Positions 1-9,000 of a stretch of DNA of 64,000 nt are shown in pieces. Under the pieces are notes generated by a model. That model ran no database searches. It saw only the letters and a program-made list of their open reading frames with translations, and was not told the origin of the DNA. The stretch is from Acidobacteriota bacterium (GTDB taxonomy: Bacteria; Acidobacteriota; Thermoanaerobaculia; UBA5066): assembly GCA_016716715.1 (NCBI GenBank), contig JADJVE010000010.1, positions 85,919 to 149,918 on the forward strand, written 5' to 3'. The position numbers and the translations under genes were made by a program. Position 1 is the first letter of the stretch, and each line of letters opens with the position of its first letter.

Positions 1-1297
1 GCGCGGGATCGAGAAAGCGGTCGAGCGCGACGAGCGCGGCCGCGTCCGTCTCGCGGAGCAGCCGCGGCGGGACTGACCCGCCCTCCGCGAGCGGCCGGTC
101 GAGCCATCGCAGGGCCGAAGGAGAGACGAGCCCGACCGTGTCGAGAACGCGCGCGGGAGTCGCCCAGCCGAGGGCGCCGATCTCCGGCGCGGCGACCGTG
201 TCCCCGGGCCCGAGGGCGAGGAGCGCGGCCGCGCGCGTGTAGACCGCCTCGCGCCCCGAGGGATCGTAGGGCCGGAACGTCGCGACGTGGACGCACGCGG
301 CCGCCGCGAGAAGCGCGGCAGCGCCCGCGCGCGCCGGCCGCGGCAGCCGGGCCGCGCAGGCGATCGCCACGAACGCCGTCGCGAGGGCGAGCGGCGGGCG
401 GTACCAGGGGAAGACGAGAGGGTTCGCGAGCGCGAAGGCCGCGACGTAAGCGCCCGCGAAGAGCGCCAGCGCGAGGACGGGCGGATTCGCGAGGGCCCGC
501 CGCCCGAACGCGAGGAGAAGCGCGAGCACGCCCACGGCCAGGAGCACGATCGCGACGGGCGCCAGCGGCGTCGCGTACGCGACGAGCGTGTCCAGAACCG
601 TCTCCTCGAGGCGAAGGAGAGCGTGGCCCGGGGGCATCGCGTACGCGAGGCGCTTGGCCGTCACGCTGTGCGGCAGCGGCGAGCCGAAGGCGACCCACAG
701 GGCGGCGGCGCCCGCGGCCGCCGGCGCGAGCCCGAGCGCGACACCCCGCCACGGCCAGCGCCCGCGCGCCGCGCGAAGGGCGAGGAGGAGAGCCGGAACG
801 AGGGCGGCGCCGTCGGGGTGCAGGAAGAAGAGCCCGGAAGCCACCGCGAACGCCGCCGCGTCCCGCCTGCGGCACGCGAGCTCGACGGCGCCGAGAAGGC
901 CGAGAAGGTAGAGCGGCGTCTCCATTCCGGACGCGAAGACTTCGAGAGAGGCGTGTGGCGAGAAAGCGGCGACGACGAAGAGTGCCGCGAGGAGCGGGCC
1001 GGCGGCGCGCCGCGCGAGGCGGTAGCCGACGACGGCGCACGCCGGAAGGCACGCGGCGCCGAGGACGAACGCGAGCGCCGGGATCGCGGCGCCCGTGAGG
1101 GTCCGGAGAGCCGCGAGGATCAGCGCGAAGAGCGGCGCCGACGTGCCGAGAACTCGCTCCCCTGCGTTGTAGACGAGCCCGGCGCCTTCGACGAGGTTCC
1201 GCGCGTAGCGGAACGTGATGTACGCGTCGTCCACGGCGCGCGGCCCGCCGCGCAGCGCCGCGGCGCCGAGGACGAGCACGATTCCGAGCGGCAGCAC
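1..1297 (-). CDS. Polytopic glycosyltransferase-like membrane protein (GT39/ArnT-like), C-terminus outside window
   Basis: An open frame runs from about 1297 (GTG) off the left edge. It is missing its C-terminus, with about 432 residues visible. After the first hydrophobic helix comes DDAYITFRYARNLVEGAG then GLVYNAGERVLGTSAPL, the first periplasmic loop typical of PMT/ArnT-type lipid-linked sugar transferases. That loop carries the acidic DD pair expected for catalysis. Near the left edge a soluble stretch begins GLVSPSALRWLDRP, as in C-terminal domains of these proteins. The start is uncertain. GTG at 1297 has no Shine-Dalgarno. A TAACAT hexamer at 1357-1362 lies 5 nt before an in-frame ATC at 1349-1351, which would give an N-terminus DSERIDPPPAPF. 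Family assignment is by motif; the sugar donor and acceptor cannot be told. Confidence 0.7.
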   Translation of the reverse strand, partial: MLPLGIVLVLGAAALRGGPRAVDDAYITFRYARNLVEGAGLVYNAGERVLGTSAPLFALILAALRTLTGAAIPALAFVLGAACLPACAVVGYRLARRAAGPLLAALFVVAAFSPHASLEVFASGMETPLYLLGLLGAVELACRRRDAAAFAVASGLFFLHPDGAALVPALLLALRAARGRWPWRGVALGLAPAAAGAAALWVAFGSPLPHSVTAKRLAYAMPPGHALLRLEETVLDTLVAYATPLAPVAIVLLAVGVLALLLAFGRRALANPPVLALALFAGAYVAAFALANPLVFPWYRPPLALATAFVAIACAARLPRPARAGAAALLAAAACVHVATFRPYDPSGREAVYTRAAALLALGPGDTVAAPEIGALGWATPARVLDTVGLVSPSALRWLDRPLAEGGSVPPRLLRETDAAALVALDRFLDPA

Positions 1298-1393
1298 CAG
1301 CTCGCGTGGGCGGAAGGGCGCCGGAGGCGGGTCAATGCGCTCTGAATCGATGGCCCATGTTACCGGCCCGGCCGGCGCCGACCGAGTCCCGCG

Positions 1394-1399
1394 TAAAGT
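1394..1399 (+). promoter_or_regulatory. Candidate -10 hexamer (TAAAGT) for a leaderless amidase mRNA
   Basis: TAAAGT ends 6 nt before the amidase ATG at 1406, and there is no Shine-Dalgarno in between. This fits a transcript that starts at or next to the start codon. Confidence 0.4.
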
Positions 1400-1405
1400 A
1401 CGGGC

Positions 1406-3205
1406 ATGTCGAAATCCCGCCGCGATTTCCTCGCCGCCGCCGCCACCGGAGTCGCCGGCCTCGCCGTGGGCGCGCGCGCCGACGCCCAGACGCCGCCTCC
1501 CGCCACCACGCCTGCCGCCGGCACGCCGCCCGCGTTCGGCACGGCGCCCCCGGTGGGCCCCGAGATCACGCCCACGACGATCGCCGAGGCGGAAAAACTC
1601 GTTCGCGTGACGCTCTCGCCGAAGGACCGCGCTCAGGCGGCGGGCAACTGGCCCGCCGCAATGGCCGGCACGATGGAGCGGCGCACGGGCCCCCGGAAAG
1701 TCGTCCTCGAGCCGTCCCTCGCTCCCGCCTCGCAGTGGAACCCGGTGCTGCCCGGCCGGTCCGCCGGCCCCGCGCGCGGCGTCTTCGTGCGCAGCGCGTC
1801 CGTCCCCGGCCCGCTCCCGAAGCGGGACGAGGACATCGCGTTCGCGCCGGTCTCCGCGCTCTCGCGCTGGATCGAGTCGAAGGCGCTTTCTTCCGAGCGG
1901 CTGACGAAGATCTACCTCGACCGCCTGCGGCGCTACGACCCGCAGCTCAAGTGCGTCATCACGCTGACGCCCGAGCTCGCGCTCGAGCAGGCGCAGCGCG
2001 CCGATGCCGAGATCTCGGCCGGGAGATACCGCGGCCCGCTCCACGGGATTCCGTGGGGCGTGAAGGATCTCCTCGACACGAAGGGAATCCGGACGACCTG
2101 GGGCGCCGAGCCCTACAGGGACCGCGTGCCCGAAGCGGACGCGTTCGTCGTCCGGCGCCTCCACGAGGCGGGCGCCGTCCTCGTCGCGAAGCTGAGCCTC
2201 GGCGCGCTCGCGCTGAACGACGTGTGGTTCGGCGGCGAGACGAAGAACCCGTGGGCGCCCGAGGAGGGCTCGGGCGGCAGCAGCGCGGGCCCGGGCGCCG
2301 CGACGGCCGCGGGCCTCGTGGGCTTCGCGATCGGCAGCGAGACGGAGGGTTCCATCATCGACCCGTCCATGCGCTGCGGCGTCACGGGCCTCAGGCCCAC
2401 GTTCGGGCGCGTCGCGCGCACCGGCGCCATGACGCTCTCGTGGTCCATGGACAAGCTCGGCCCGATGGCGCGCGGCGTGGAGGACACGCTCCTCGTCCTC
2501 GCCGCGATCTCGGGCACCGACCCGGGAGACGTCTCGGGAATTCCGAGCCGGCTGGACTTCGAAGCCGACGGGCCGGTCGCGGGGCTCAAGGTCGGCTACT
2601 TCCCCGGCTGGATGAAAGAGGCCACCGACGTGGACCGCGCGGCGCTCGGCACGGCGAGGCTGATCGGGATGACGGGCGTCGAGGTGAGCCTGCCCGACTG
2701 GCCCTACGGGTCGCTCAACACGATCCTCTTCGCGGAGGCCGCGGCCGCGTTCGAGGAGCTCACGCTTTCGGGCGGCCTCGACCAGCTGAAGATGCAGGTG
2801 CCGGACGCCTGGCCGAACACGTTCCGGCAGGCCCGCTTCCTCTCGGCCGTCGACTACGTGCAGGCGGACCGGCTGCGCCGCAAGGTCGCCGAGGAGATGG
2901 CCCGCCTGTTCGAGAAGGTGGACGTCCTTTTCGTCCCGTCGCTGCGCGACGAGATGATGACCATCTCGAACTTCACGGGCCACCCGTCGCTCACGCTGCC
3001 CGCCGGCTTCGTCCAGGTCGACCAGGCCCGCAGCGACTGGGCGCCGGACCCGGCCCGGCCGCTCCCGAAGTTCTCGCCGAAGCGCCGCGTCCCGCACGGG
3101 GTGACGCTCGTCGGACGGCTCTTCGACGAAGGGACGATCGGCCGCGCCGGCCTCGCGCTGGAGCGCGCGTTCGGCGTGCGCGGCGAGCGCCCGAAGGGAT
3201 TCTGA
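1406..3205 (+). CDS. Tat-exported amidase (amidase-signature family)
   Basis: The 599-residue protein starts with a twin-arginine signal (SKSRRDFLAAAATGVAGLAVG), so it should be exported folded. From about residue 150 it matches the amidase-signature fold related to GatA, which hydrolyses C-N amide bonds. The Ser-cisSer-Lys triad is visible: Lys in WGVKDLL (near 218), the cis-Ser in GSGGSSAGPGAA (near 290) and the nucleophile in GSETEGSIIDPS (near 311). The usual TDTGGSIR block is altered to SETEGSII, so substrate choice may differ from typical amidases. No GatB or GatC lies nearby, so a role in Gln-tRNA formation is unlikely. The substrate is unknown. The gene converges on the siderophore receptor with a 13-nt gap. 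Confidence 0.88.
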   Translation: MSKSRRDFLAAAATGVAGLAVGARADAQTPPPATTPAAGTPPAFGTAPPVGPEITPTTIAEAEKLVRVTLSPKDRAQAAGNWPAAMAGTMERRTGPRKVVLEPSLAPASQWNPVLPGRSAGPARGVFVRSASVPGPLPKRDEDIAFAPVSALSRWIESKALSSERLTKIYLDRLRRYDPQLKCVITLTPELALEQAQRADAEISAGRYRGPLHGIPWGVKDLLDTKGIRTTWGAEPYRDRVPEADAFVVRRLHEAGAVLVAKLSLGALALNDVWFGGETKNPWAPEEGSGGSSAGPGAATAAGLVGFAIGSETEGSIIDPSMRCGVTGLRPTFGRVARTGAMTLSWSMDKLGPMARGVEDTLLVLAAISGTDPGDVSGIPSRLDFEADGPVAGLKVGYFPGWMKEATDVDRAALGTARLIGMTGVEVSLPDWPYGSLNTILFAEAAAAFEELTLSGGLDQLKMQVPDAWPNTFRQARFLSAVDYVQADRLRRKVAEEMARLFEKVDVLFVPSLRDEMMTISNFTGHPSLTLPAGFVQVDQARSDWAPDPARPLPKFSPKRRVPHGVTLVGRLFDEGTIGRAGLALERAFGVRGERPKGF

Positions 3206-3218
3206 GGCCGGGGGACTT

Positions 3219-5363
3219 TCAGAACCGCGCCATGAGCCCGAGGCGCGCGGCGCGCGGCGAGCCGGGGGAGATGTTCGTGTTGCTGTCCGCGTTCGCGTAG
3301 TAACGCCGGTCGAGGAGGTTCTCGACATTCAGCTGGACGCGCACGCCCGTCGCGACCGTCACGAAGACCGCGGCGTCGAGCCTGGCGCAGCCGGGCAGCG
3401 TCACGGCGTCGTCGATCGCCGCGTACATCGCCGAGCGCGCCACGACGCCGAGCGCCGCGCCGACCTTCGGGTGGACCTGCACCTGGTTCCAGAGCGAGAA
3501 TGTGTGGCGCGGCACCTGCGCCACGATCGCGCCCTCCCGCGCGGCCACGGTCGCGCTCGTCACGAACGCGTCCTGAAACGCGTAGCCGCCCGCGATGCTC
3601 CACGCGCCGGTGATCCGCCCGGTCGCGCCGATCTCGATCCCGTTCGTCCGCTGACTGCCCGTCTGGACGATGCGCGTCGGATCGTTCGGGTCGGTCGAGC
3701 GCGTGTTCGTCCGGTCGAGGCGGTAGACGGCGAGCGTGAGGGCGAGGACGGATGACGGGTCCCACTTCGCACCGACCTCGTAGTTGACGATCTTCTCCGG
3801 CTCGAGCTGCTGCGTGACGTTCGTGAGGGACGAGAACTGGTCGCCCGAGCCCGGCACCCACGACACGGTCCACCCCGCATAGAGCGAGACCGGCGCCGCG
3901 GGCTTCACGACGACCCCGAAGCGCGGGGAGACGAGGTTGTCCACGCGGCCGATCTCGTCTCCGTTGCGGTTGTTCGTGTACGTCAGGTCGAAGCGGTCGA
4001 ACCGCACGCCGCCGAGGAGCTGGAGCGCCGGAGTCAGCTCGACCTGGTCCTGCACGTAGGCGCCGAAGAGCTTCGTCACGAGGTGGTTGTCGGCGTCCGT
4101 CGCGCTCTGGCGCCACGTGACGGGCACGGTCGTCTGCGGGCTCGCGAAGGGAACGGAGATCGAGAGAGACGTGTTGTTGAAGTAGCCCGTGTTGCGGAAA
4201 TTGTCCGTGAGCTGCCGGCCGAGCTCCGCGCCGACGAGGAGCGTGTGTTTCATCGGCCCGGTCGCGAAAGACGACGTGAGGTCGGTCTGGTTGAAGAGGT
4301 TCTGCCGCTTCGTGGCGTTGTTGTAGGCCGTGAGAAGAACGGCGCTCATGTCGGACGACGCGGCGCCGGGCACGTAGTTCTGGTAGCCGCGGTCGTAGTC
4401 GCCGTAGAGCGTGCGGTTGCGGAGGGTGAAACCCGCGGCCCGGTGCTCGACGGCGGCCGAGAGGAGGTTGACGTCCGCGCGCACGCTGCTGTCGTCCGGG
4501 TTGCCGTAGTACGTCGCGACGGGGACATCGGCCGGCGCGCCCCGGTACGACGTGATCCCACGGTCGGCCGTCCGCCCGTCGTGAAACCGCTCGTAGGAGA
4601 CGGTGACGGACGTCGCCTCCCCGGCGAGGATCGCGAGCGACGGCGCGAAGCCCCAGCGCGTGAGGTCCACGTTGTTGCGAAAGCTTCCCGAGTCCTCGTA
4701 GAGGCCGTTCAGCCGCAGGGCGACCGCGTTCGAGAGCGGCGCATCGAAATCCGCGTTCGCCCGCTTGTTCCCGTAGGAGCCGCCCTGAAGGTCCACTTCC
4801 CGGAGCGCCGTGAAGCCGGCCTGTTTCGTGACGCGGTTGATCACGCCGCCCGCACCCCCGCGGCCGAAGATCATCGCGTTCGGCCCTTTCAGCGCCTCGA
4901 CGCGCTCGAGGTTGTAGAGGTCGCGGTAGTACTGGACGTCGTCGCGGACACCGTCCACGAAGAAGTCGGCCGACGAGCTGTTGCCGCGCATGACGATCTG
5001 GTCGCGGTTGTTCTCCCCCTGGTGGAGCGTGACGCCCGGGACGTACCGCACGACGTCGCCGATCGACGTCATGAGCTGGTCCTGCATGAGCGGCCGGGCC
5101 ACGATCGTGACGGATTGCGGGACGTCGAGGAGGGGCGTGTCGGTCTTCGTGGCGGTCGCCGTCTCCCCGACGGCGTATCCCTCGGGCGGCGCCGTCACGG
5201 TGACCGCCCCCTTCGCGCGGATGCTCGAATCCCCGGGATCCCCGGCGGCTGCCGCGCCAACTTCGACGGCTGGAGCGGACTCGACCGACCCGCCACCGGC
5301 AAGGACGGGGCTTGCGGTGGCGCCGAGCAGGGCGAGGACGAGGGCGGGAACGCGCGGTGTCAT
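3219..5363 (-). CDS. TonB-dependent siderophore receptor
   Basis: This 714-residue outer-membrane transporter probably takes up ferric siderophore. The start at 5363 is chosen because AGGAGG lies 4 nt upstream and the product then begins with a clean signal peptide (MTPRVPALVLALLGATASPVLA). The plug domain (about residues 60-180) reads LLDVPQSVTIVARPLM and later GDVVRYVPGVTL, IVMRGNSSSADFFVDGVRDD and LKGPNAMIFGRGGAGG, all standard for the Fiu/FhuE-type siderophore subfamily. The remainder is a beta barrel ending NLLDRRYYANADSNTNISPG and a terminal Phe, the usual barrel-assembly signal. A Fur-box-like palindrome lies 29 nt upstream, so iron repression is likely. The siderophore is not identifiable. 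Confidence 0.93.
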   Translation of the reverse strand: MTPRVPALVLALLGATASPVLAGGGSVESAPAVEVGAAAAGDPGDSSIRAKGAVTVTAPPEGYAVGETATATKTDTPLLDVPQSVTIVARPLMQDQLMTSIGDVVRYVPGVTLHQGENNRDQIVMRGNSSSADFFVDGVRDDVQYYRDLYNLERVEALKGPNAMIFGRGGAGGVINRVTKQAGFTALREVDLQGGSYGNKRANADFDAPLSNAVALRLNGLYEDSGSFRNNVDLTRWGFAPSLAILAGEATSVTVSYERFHDGRTADRGITSYRGAPADVPVATYYGNPDDSSVRADVNLLSAAVEHRAAGFTLRNRTLYGDYDRGYQNYVPGAASSDMSAVLLTAYNNATKRQNLFNQTDLTSSFATGPMKHTLLVGAELGRQLTDNFRNTGYFNNTSLSISVPFASPQTTVPVTWRQSATDADNHLVTKLFGAYVQDQVELTPALQLLGGVRFDRFDLTYTNNRNGDEIGRVDNLVSPRFGVVVKPAAPVSLYAGWTVSWVPGSGDQFSSLTNVTQQLEPEKIVNYEVGAKWDPSSVLALTLAVYRLDRTNTRSTDPNDPTRIVQTGSQRTNGIEIGATGRITGAWSIAGGYAFQDAFVTSATVAAREGAIVAQVPRHTFSLWNQVQVHPKVGAALGVVARSAMYAAIDDAVTLPGCARLDAAVFVTVATGVRVQLNVENLLDRRYYANADSNTNISPGSPRAARLGLMARF

Positions 5364-5384
5364 GGGGCCTCCTGATCCGACTCT

Positions 5385-5390
5385 AGCGTA
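5385..5390 (-). promoter_or_regulatory. Candidate -10 hexamer (TACGCT) of the siderophore receptor promoter
   Basis: On the minus strand TACGCT lies directly downstream of the Fur-like palindrome and about 21 nt before the receptor start. Fur binding would therefore cover the promoter. Confidence 0.35.
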
Positions 5391-5391
5391 T

Positions 5392-5408
5392 TTGAGATCG
5401 AGTCTCAA
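5392..5408. promoter_or_regulatory. Fur-box-like operator (TTGAGA-N5-TCTCAA)
   Basis: This is a perfect inverted repeat of 6-nt arms in the divergent region between the siderophore receptor and the bacilliredoxin gene. It matches the shape of Fur operators built from TGAGA half sites. Binding by Fur is inferred from the pattern and from the iron-uptake target; no fur gene lies in the window. A single TGAGAC half site recurs at 5474-5479. Confidence 0.55.
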
Positions 5409-5496
5409 TCGCTTTCGCGGGACCAAGTGTCGGGTCGCAGAGAGGCCGCTGCCATGATGCGGCTGCATCAAACTGAGACGCGGTCGCAAAATATCG

Positions 5497-5502
5497 TATG
5501 GT
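5497..5502 (+). promoter_or_regulatory. Candidate -10 hexamer (TATGGT) of a leaderless bacilliredoxin mRNA
   Basis: TATGGT ends 6 nt before the ATG at 5509. A weak -35 (TGAGAC, 5474-5479) sits 17 nt upstream. No Shine-Dalgarno is present. Confidence 0.4.
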
Positions 5503-5508
5503 GGGCCC

Positions 5509-5967
5509 ATGTACGACCCCATCGCCATTCAGCCCTTCCGCGACGAGCTGACCCGCGCCGGCTTCGCCGAGCTGCGCACGCCCGGCGACGTGGACGCCGC
5601 CCTGACCGCGAAGGGCGCCGCCCTCGTCGTCGTGAACTCGGTGTGCGGCTGCGCGGCCGGGCAGGCGCGGCCCGGCGTCGCGCTCGCCGCCCGTCACCCG
5701 AAGGCTCCGGAAACGCTCCTCACGGTCTTCGCCGGGGCGGACGTCGAGGCCACCGCGCGCGCCCGCGCGTACTTCACGGGCTATCCCCCGTCCTCGCCGT
5801 CGATCGCGATCCTCCGCGACGGGAAGCTCGTCTTCATGCTCGAGCGGCGCGAGATCCAGACGATGGACGCGCGCCACGTCGCCGCGGCGCTCGGCGCCGC
5901 GTTCGAGGCCGTCGCCTCCGGCGCCGAGGCTCCGGCGCCCGCGCCTCTCGGCCTGCCCGCCCACTGA
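5509..5967 (+). CDS. Bacilliredoxin, BrxA/BrxB (YphP/YqiW) family
   Basis: At 152 residues it is close to family length (about 145). It begins MYDPIAIQPFRDELTRAGF and carries the family CxC active site as NSVCGCAAGQARPG near residue 46. The downstream block YFTGYPPSSPSIAILRDGKLVFMLERREI is highly characteristic. Known members remove bacillithiol or other thiols from protein cysteines after oxidative stress in the cytoplasm. Whether this organism makes bacillithiol cannot be judged here. It is divergent from the siderophore receptor, with the Fur-like palindrome between them, which could tie it to iron or oxidative stress. Confidence 0.9.
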   Translation: MYDPIAIQPFRDELTRAGFAELRTPGDVDAALTAKGAALVVVNSVCGCAAGQARPGVALAARHPKAPETLLTVFAGADVEATARARAYFTGYPPSSPSIAILRDGKLVFMLERREIQTMDARHVAAALGAAFEAVASGAEAPAPAPLGLPAH

Positions 5968-6023
5968 GCGCGGCGTGCCAGAATCCCTCACCCGCGATTG
6001 AACCGTCGCTGAGGGGGTTCCCC

Positions 6024-9000
6024 ATGCGCGTCCGTCTCGCCGCCGCCGGCCTGTCTCTCCTGCTGTCGTCCGCCGCGTTCGCGGCCCCTCCCGCGGGTCC
6101 GTCGAAGATGCTCACGGACCCGGCGCTCTCGGCCGACCGCATCGCATTCGTCTACGGAAACGACGTCTGGACCTGTCGCCACGACGGCAGCGCCGTCCAG
6201 CGCATCACGTCCGGCCCGGGCGTCAAGCTGCGCCCCGCGTTCAGCCCGGACGGCTCGCTGCTCGCGTTCAGCGCCGAGCTGGACGGCAACCTCGACGTCT
6301 ACGTCGTGCCGGCCGCGGGCGGCGTGCCGAAGCGCCTCACGTGGCACCCCGGCCGCGACGTCGTGCAGGGCTTCACGTCCGACGGCGCGTCCGTCCTCTT
6401 CTCCTCGCCGCGCGCCGCCTCGAACAACCGTCACACGCAGCTCTACACCGTGCCCGTCGGCGGCGGCCTCGAAACCGCCCTGCCGATCCCGTACGCGAAC
6501 CGCGCGGCGTACTCGCCCGACGGCCGGACGATCGCCTACAACCCGAACGCCCCGGCGCACCTGCAGTGGAAGCGCTATCGCGGCGGCACGGTTTCGACCG
6601 TGTGGCTCCTCGACGTCGCGACGAACGCGATCCAGCGCGTCGCGCAGCCCGCGTCACGCTGCAACGACGCGGACCCCGTCTGGCTCGGCGGCACCGTGTA
6701 CCTCCGCTCGGACCGAGACGGCGAGTTCAACCTCTACGCGTTCGACCCGAAGACGGGCGCGCTCACGAAGGTCACCGACCACAGGGACTTCCCCGTCCTG
6801 AACGTCGCGGCTGCCGCCGGGCGCCTCGTCTACGAGCAGGCCGGCACGCTCCATCTCCTCGACCCCGCCGCGAAGAAGACGACCGACCTGTCGATCGCGG
6901 TTGCCGGCGACCTCCTGGGGACTCGCCCGCGCTGGGCCAGGGGCGCGAAGTGGATCCGCGGTGCGGCCCTCTCCCCTTCCGGCGCGCGCGCCGCGTTCGA
7001 CTTCCGCGGCGAGATCGTGACCGTGCCCGCCGAGAAGGGCGACCCGCGCAACCTCACGAACTCGGCCTCCGTCCACGAGTCCGCGCCGGCCTGGTCGCCG
7101 GACGGAAAGTCGATCGCGTACGTCTCCGACGAGAGCGGCGAGAACGAGATCGTCGTGCGCGCGCAGGACGGCAAGGGCGCACCGAAGGCGCTCAAGGTCC
7201 CAGGCGCCGGCTTCTACTCCGACCTCGTCTTCTCCCCCGACGGAAAGAAGATCGTCCTCACGGACAATTCCCTCACGCTCTGGCTCGTCGACATCGCAAG
7301 CGGCTCGCCGAAGAAGATCGCCAGCGAGCGCCTCTACGCGCCCACCCGTTACAAGATGCTGCGCGGCTCGTGGTCGCCCGACTCGCGCTGGGTGGCCTAC
7401 ACGCTGTCGGGTCCCACGTACATCCGGGCGGCGTTCGTCTACTCGGTGGACGAGAACAAGTCGTTCGCGCTCACGGACGGCCTCTCGGACGTGTCGGACC
7501 CGGTGTTCGACCGCGGCGGTAAGTTCATCTACTTCCTCGCCTCGACCGACGCCGGCCCGCAACGCAACTGGTTCTCGCTCCAGAACGCCGACGCGAGGGT
7601 CACGAATGCGATCTACGTCGCGACGTTGAAGAAAGGAACCCCTTCTCCTCTGGCGAAAGAGAGCGACGAGGAGAAGGGCGACGCGAAGGACGCGAAGACA
7701 GAAGGGAAAGACAAAGAAGAAGATTCTTTGAAAGGTAAAGAGGGCGGGAGGCCCGCCGATTCCAAAGATGGCGACGCGGCCGGAAAGGGAGAGGAGAAGG
7801 GCGCGAAAGCGAAGAAGCCCGAGCCCGTCGTGATCGACCACGACGGCCTGGGGTCCCGCATCGTCGACCTCCCCGTCCACCCGGCCGAGATCTCGAACCT
7901 GCAGGCCGGCAGCGCGGGACAGCTGTTCTTCGAGCGCCGCAGCGACGGCAAGACGTCCGTCCAGCGCTTCGACTTCAAGGACCGCAAGACCGAGACCGTG
8001 GTCCCCGAGGCCGACGACTATTTCGTCTCGTTCGACGGCAAGAAGATCCTCTCCAAGCTCAAGGAGGCCTGGTCGATCGCCGCCTCCTCCGGCAAGAAGC
8101 CCGACGCGAAGGACGCCAAGGACGCCGGCGACGGCAAACTCAAGCTCGACGCGATCGCGGTGCGCGTCGACCCGCGCGCCGAGTGGCCCGAGATCTTCGA
8201 CGAGGCCTGGCGCGTGAACCGCGACTACTTCTACGACCCGAAGATGCACGGCCGGGACTGGGCCGCGATGAAGGCGAAGTACGCGGGTTTTCTTCCCTAT
8301 CTCTCCTCGCGCGGCGACCTCAACCGCCTCATCCAGTGGATGTGCTCGGAGCTCGCCGTCGGCCATCACCGGAACACGCCGGGCGACTCGTTCGCCGAGG
8401 CCACGCCCGTGCCGGGCGGCCTCCTCGGCGCGGACTACGAGATCGCGAACGGGCGCTACCGCTTCAAGAAGGTCTTCGGCGGCCTGAACTGGAACCCCGA
8501 GCTCCGCGCGCCGCTCTCGGAGCCGGGCGTCGAGGTGAAGGCGGGCGAGTACCTCCTGGCCGTGAACGGCAGGGACCTCGCGCCCCCCGAGAACCTCTAC
8601 GCGCGCTTCGAGGCCACGTCCGGGAAGATCGTGGAGATCACGGTCGGGCCGTCGCCCGACGGCAAGGGCTCGCGCAGCGTCAACGTCGTGCCCGTGGCGG
8701 AGGAGAACGCCCTCCGCAACCGCGACTGGGTGGAGGGCAACCTGAAGAACGTCGACGCCGCGACGGGCGGGCGCGTCGCGTACGTTTACGTCCCGAACAC
8801 GGCGGGCCTCGGGCACACGTACTTCAAGCGCTACTTCTACCCGCAGGCGTCCCGGGACGCGGTCATCGTGGACGAGCGGTTCAACGGCGGCGGAAGCGTC
8901 GCGGACTACTACATCGAGGCGCTGCTCCGGCAGCCGATCGCGTGGTGGACGTTCCGCTACGGCGAGGACATGAAGACGCCGAGCGCGTCCATCCAGGGGC

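Noticed and set aside
287..1345. A 352-residue plus-strand reading frame at the left edge
   Set aside because: It is extremely rich in Arg and Glu. The minus strand holds a recognisable membrane transferase instead.
5427..6023. A long N-terminal extension of the tricorn protease
   Set aside because: It overlaps the bacilliredoxin gene, and ATG 6024 starts a clean signal peptide.
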